NCBI GenBank assembly: GCA_964057225.1
Contig: OZ059900.1
Location: 17,561,638-17,625,637 of the forward strand
Length of the DNA: 64,000 bases
Reading direction: 5' to 3'
DNA from: Auanema rhodensis
Taxonomy: Eukaryota > Nematoda > Chromadorea > Rhabditida > Rhabditidae
The translations under genes were made by a program, and so were the position numbers. Below are positions 59,574-64,000 of this stretch, piece by piece. The notes beneath the pieces were generated by a model that was not told the DNA's origin, did no database searches, and saw nothing but the letters and a program-made list of their open reading frames with translations. The first letter of the stretch is position 1, and each line of letters starts with the position of its first letter.

Positions 59574-62305
59574 ACAAAAAAACAGGGGTTAGAAAATTAA
59601 GGAAATTAGCATATTCTGAGGGCACGCCCCTTATTGCTAATATTGATTAAATCGATTTTTGTTCATATGAGTCGTCAAATGCAACGAATTTCAGCGTGTT
59701 ACATACTAAAATGAAGCATTTTACATGCTGAACACTAGAAAAATACAAATACACAGTATTTCCCATGAGAAATATTTTATTATGCTGGAAAACCAGTTTC
59801 TGGAAATTTCGCTGTAAACAAGGTTTTGACTTACGATTTCATGTGTTCAAACTCATGCAATGTCAATGAAACCTAGCTCAAAATTGTTCGTACAACGTCT
59901 AGTTCCACTTTCACGACAAAAAAACAGGGGTTAGAAAATTAAGGAAATTAGCATATTCTGAGGGCACGCCCCTTATGGCTAATATTGATTAAATCGATTT
60001 TTGTTCATATGAGTCGTCAAATGCAACGAATTTCAGCGTGTTACATACTAAAATGAAGCATTTTACATGCTGAACACTAGAAAAATTTAAAAACACAGTA
60101 TTTCCCATGAGAAATATTTTATTATGCTGGAAAACCAGTTTTTGGAAATTTCGCTGTAAACAAGGTTTTTGACTTACGATTTCATGTGTTCAAACTCATG
60201 CAATGTCAATGAAACCTAGCTCAAAATTGTTCGTACAACGTCTAGTTCCACTTTCACGACAAAAAAACAGGGGTTAGAAAATTAAGGAAATTAGCATATT
60301 CTGAGGGCACGCCCCTTATGGCTAATATTGATTAAATCGATTTTTGTTCATATGAGTCGTCAAATGCAACGAATTTCAGCGTGTTACATACTAAAATGAA
60401 GCATTTTACATGCTGAACACTAGAAAAATTTAAAAACACAGTATTTCCCATGAGAAATATTTTATTATGCTGGAAAACCAGTTTTTGGAAATTTCGCTGT
60501 AAACAAGGTTTTGACTTACGATTTCATGTGTTCAAACTCATGCAATGTCAATGAAACCTAGCTCAAAATTGTTCGTACAACGTCTAGTTCCACTTTCACG
60601 ACAAAAAAACAGGGGTTAGAAAATTAAGGAAATTAGCATATTCTGAGGGCACGCCCCTTATGGCTAATATTGATTAAATCGATTTTTGTTCATATGAGTC
60701 GTCAAATGCAACGAATTTCAGCGTGTTACATACTAAAATGAAGCATTTTACATGCTGAACACTAGAAAAAAACAAAAACACAGTATTTCCCATGAGAAAT
60801 ATTTTATTATGCTGGAAAACCAGTTTTTGGAAATTTCGCTGTAAACAAGGTTTTGACTTACGATTTCATGTGTTTAAACTCATGCAATGTCAATGAAACC
60901 TAGCTCAAAATTGTTCGTACAACGTCTAGTTCCACTTTCACGACAAAAAAACAGGGGTTAGAAAATTAAGGAAATTAGCATATTCTGAGGGCACGCCCCT
61001 TATGGCTAATATTGATTAAATCGATTTTTGTTCATATGAGTCGTCAAATGCAACGAATTTCAGCGTGTTACATACTAAAATGAAGCATTTTACATGCTGA
61101 ACACTAGAAAAATACAAATACACAGTATTTCCCATGAGAAATATTTTATTATGCTGGAAAACCAGTTTCTGGAAATTTCGCTGTAAACAAGGTTTTGACT
61201 TACGATTTCATGTGTTCAAACTCATGCAATGTCAATGAAACCTAGCTCAAAATTGTTCGTACAACGTCTAGTTCCACTTTCACGACAAAAAAACAGGGGT
61301 TAGAAAATTAAGGAAATTAGCATATTCTGAGGGCACGCCCCTTATGGCTAATATTGATTAAATCGATTTTTGTTCATATGAGTCGTCAAATGCAACGAAT
61401 TTCAGCGTGTTACATACTAAAATGAAGCATTTTACATGCTGAACACTAGAAAAATTTAAAAACACAGTATTTCCCATGAGAAATATTTTATTATGCTGGA
61501 AAACCAGTTTTTGGAAATTTCGCTGTAAACAAGGTTTTGACTTACGATTTCATGTGTTCAAACTCATGCAATGTCAATGAAACCTAGCTCAAAATTGTTC
61601 GTACAACGTCTAGTTCCACTTTCACGACAAAAAAAACAGGGATTAGAAAATTAAGGAAATTAGCATATTCTGAGGGCACGCCCCTTATGGCTAATATTGA
61701 TTAAATCGATTTTTGTTCATATGAGTCGTCAAATGCAACGAATTTCAGCGTGTTACATACTAAAATGAAGCATTTTACATGCTGAACACTAGAAAAATTT
61801 AAAAACACAGTATTTCCCATGAGAAATATTTTATTATGCTGGAAAACCAGTTTTTGGAAATTTCGCTGTAAACAAGGTTTTGACTTACGATTTCATGTGT
61901 TCAAACTCATGCAATGTCAATGAAACCTAGCTCAAAATTGTTCGTACAACGTCTAGTTCCACTTTCACGACAAAAAAAACAGGGATTAGAAAATTAAGGA
62001 AATTAGCATATTCTGAGGGCACGCCCCTTATGGCTAATATTGATTAAATCGATTTTTGTTCATATGAGTCGTCAAATGCAACGAATTTCAGCGTGTTACA
62101 TACTAAAATGAAGCATTTTACATGCTGAACACTAGAAAAAAACAAAAACACAGTATTTCCCATGAGAAATATTTTATTATGCTGGAAAACCAGTTTTTGG
62201 AAATTTCGCTGTAAACAAAGTTTTGACTTACGATTTCATGTGTTCAAACTCATGCAATGTCAATGAAACCTAGCTCAAAATTGTTCGTACAACGTCTCTT
62301 TCACG
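59574..62305 (+). repeat. Array domain 7: domain-1-type monomers at the right end
   Basis: 'aaatacaaatac' with 'gtttctgg' (59574, 60943), 'gaaaaatttaaaaac' (59916, 60259, 61285, 61627) and A8/'cagggatta' (61627, 61970) return here after being absent since about 6 kb. The pair at 61627 and 61970 has the same marker combination as the first two monomers of the window. One monomer has 'ttattgct' near 59632, and one has an extra T near 60170. Confidence 0.75.
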
Positions 62306-62306
62306 A
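62286..62306 (+). repeat. 7-bp deletion at a monomer junction
   Basis: The sequence reads 'acgtctctttcacgac' where other monomers read 'acgtctagttccactttcac'. Seven bases are lost between two short CT-rich stretches. It is the only copy of this deletion seen in the window and shortens the monomer that starts at 61970 to 336 bp. The flanking 'tct/act' similarity suggests slippage. It is private to this copy. Confidence 0.85.
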
Positions 62307-64000
62307 CAAAAAAACAGGGGTTAGAAAATTAAGGAAATTAGCATATTCTGAGGGCACGCCCCTTATGGCTAATATTGATTAAATCGATTTTTGTTCATAT
62401 GAGTCGTCAAATGCAACGAATTTCAGCGTGTTACATACTAAAATGAAGCATTTTACATGCTGAACACTAGAAAAATACAAAAACACAGTATTTCCCATGA
62501 GAAATATTTTATTATGCTGGAAAACCAGTTTTTGGAAATTTCGCTGTAAACAAGGTTTTGACTTACGATTTCATGTGTTCAAACTCATGCACTGTCAATG
62601 AAACCTAGCTCAAAATTGTTCGTACAACGTCTAGTTCCACTTTCACGACAAAAAAACAGGGGTTAGGAAATTAAGGAAATTAGCATATTCTGAGGGCACG
62701 CCCCTTATGGCTAATATTGATTAAATCGATTTTTGTTCATATGAGTCGTCAAATGCAACGAATTTCAGCGTGTTACATACTTAAATGAAGCATTTTACAT
62801 GCTGAACACTAGAAAAATACAAAAACACAGTATTTCCCATGAGAAATATTTTATTATGCTGGAAAACCAGTTTTTGGAAATTTCGCTGTAAACAAGGTTT
62901 TGACTTACGATTTCATGTGTTCAAACTCATGCAATGTCAATGAAACCTAGCTCAAAATTGTTCGTACAACGTCTAGTTCCACTTTCACGACAAAAAAACA
63001 GGGGTTAGAAAATTAAGGAAATTAGCATATTCTGAGGGCACGCCCCTTATGGCTAATATTGATTAAATCGATTTTTGTTCATATGAGTCGTCAAATGCAA
63101 CGAATTTCAGCGTGTTACATACTTAAATGAAGCATTTTACATGCTGAACACTAGAAAAATACAAAAACACAGTATTTCCCATGAGAAATATTTTATTATG
63201 CTGGAAAACCAGTTTTTGGAAATTTCGCTGTAACCAAGGTTTTGACTTACGATTTCATGTGTTCAAACTCATGCAATGTCAATGAAACCTAGCTCAAAAT
63301 TGTTCGTACAACGTCTAGTTCCACTTGCACGACAAAAAAACAGGGGTTAGAAAATTAAGGAAATTAGCATATTCTGAGGGCACGCCCCTTATGGCTAATA
63401 TTGATTAAATCGATTTTTGTTCATATGAGTCGTCAAATGCAACGAATTTCAGCGTGTTACATACTTAAATGAAGCATTTTACATGCTGAACACTAGAAAA
63501 ATACAAAAACACAGTATTTCCCATGAGAAATATTTTATTATGCTGGAAAACCAGTTTTTGGAAATTTCGCTGTAACCAAGGTTTTGACTTACGATTTCAT
63601 GTGTTCAAACTCATGCAATGTCAATGAAACCTAGCTCAAAATTGTTCGTACAACGTCTAGTTCCACTTTCACGACAAAAAAACAGGGGTTAGAAAATTAA
63701 GGAAATTAGCATATTCTGAGGGCACGCCCCTTATGGCTAATATTGATTAAATCGATTTTTGTTCATATGAGTCGTCAAATGCAACGAATTTCAGCGTGTT
63801 ACATACTAAAATGAAGCATTTCACATGCTGAACACTAGAAAAATACAAAAACACAGTATTTCCCATGAGAAATATTTTATTATGCTGGAAAACCAGTTTT
63901 TGGAAATTTCGCTGTAAACAAAGTTTTGACTTACGATTTCATGTGTTCAAACTCATGCAATGTCAATGAAACCTAGCTCAAAATTGTTCGTACAACGTCT
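62306..64000 (+). repeat. Array domain 8 and truncated last monomer
   Basis: Four complete monomers and one partial one are present. Three consecutive monomers (62648, 62990 and 63332) have 'acttaaatg', and the last two of these share 'aaccaagg', so they are recent copies of each other. Private changes are 'gcactgtc' near 62590, 'ttaggaaa' near 62664 and 'cacttgcac' near 63324. The final monomer starts at 63674, has 'catttcac' and 'caaag', and is cut by the window edge after 327 bp. The array evidently continues beyond. Confidence 0.9.

Larger units (their letters stand above)
1..64000 (+). repeat. Tandem satellite DNA array, about 342-bp unit, 187 monomers
   Basis: Every base belongs to a direct head-to-tail repeat of about 342 bp. 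Units that begin with eight A's measure 343 bp and those with six A's 341 bp. All copies read in the same direction; no inverted copy, unique spacer or inserted element was seen. Neighbouring monomers usually differ at only a few positions (by eye). Recurrent variable sites are the A-tract and following G run, the TAAAATG stem, 'gaaaaatac', 'gtttttgg', 'caagg' and 'gttcaaac'. Homogeneity, A+T richness and nested higher-order repeats match centromeric or pericentromeric satellites. Centromere function itself is inferred and cannot be read from DNA alone. All six frames are repeatedly closed, so nothing here is coding. The family is not one I recognise. Confidence 0.98.

Noticed and set aside
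1-64000. CRISPR array
   Set aside because: Repeats are contiguous 342-bp units without variable spacers, far outside CRISPR repeat and spacer sizes, and no cas-like genes are present.
1-64000. Ribosomal or 5S RNA gene tandem array, or tRNA repeats
   Set aside because: No conserved rRNA or tRNA segment is recognisable, and no pol III B-box (GGTTCGANNCC) was seen. 'gttcgtac' is only a superficial resemblance.
1-64000. Telomeric or subtelomeric short repeats
   Set aside because: No TTAGGG, TTTAGGG or TTAGG tandem runs occur; 'caggggttag' appears once per monomer and is not tandem.
1-64000. Human or primate alpha satellite
   Set aside because: Unit length is about twice 171 bp, but the sequence lacks recognisable alpha-satellite blocks and a true CENP-B box, and CpG is not depleted.

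Overview
The whole 64 kb window is one uninterrupted, head-to-tail tandem satellite array. The unit is about 342 bp, and every copy lies on the same strand. Anchored on the start of the A-tract, monomer 1 begins at base 1 and the last, cut by the window edge, begins at 63674, giving 187 monomers (186 complete). I found no genes, RNA genes, transposons, unique spacers or strand switches. A consensus-like monomer (5479-5820) is 33.9% G+C by hand count. It carries 10 CpGs where about 9.8 are expected from composition, so CpG is not depleted.

This must be a eukaryotic nuclear genome. Tens of kilobases of a near-identical, roughly dinucleosome-length, A+T-rich, dyad-rich satellite with higher-order repeats (HORs) is typical of centromeric or pericentromeric heterochromatin. 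I do not recognise the satellite family and cannot name the species. It is not human alpha satellite. The lack of CpG depletion fits a lightly methylated genome (many invertebrates) or a recently amplified plant satellite better than an old methylated vertebrate array; this is inference.

Linked single-base variants divide the window into domains. 1-6505: older-looking mixture with A8/'cagggatta', 'aaatttaaaa' and 'aaataaag' variants and a 4-mer HOR (1370 bp). 6506-23566: rich in 'caagggtta', 'gtttctgg' and 'caaag', with a 12-mer duplication (about 4102 bp) and an 11-monomer duplication (3745 bp). 23567-35194: mostly consensus monomers with short 2-mer and 3-mer repeats. 35195-37587: return of the second domain's variants. 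37588-44845: monomers with a 19-bp partial duplication. 44846-59573: 'taataatg', 'acttaaatg' and 'gtttaaac' variants in 7-mer (2394 bp) and 8-mer (2737 bp) HORs, with one block of 19-bp-insertion monomers inside it. 59574-62305: variants otherwise confined to the first 5 kb. 62306-64000: 'acttaaatg' and 'aaccaagg' monomers.

No genes act together here. The pattern is that of unequal crossing-over and short gene conversion. Period sizes change along the array (2, 3, 4, 7, 8, 11 and 12 monomers), crossover hybrids occur inside monomers, and rare structural variants mark the copied blocks. Each monomer holds several inverted repeats, the largest spanning 40 bp, and one degenerate CENP-B-box-like site matching 7 of 9 core positions.
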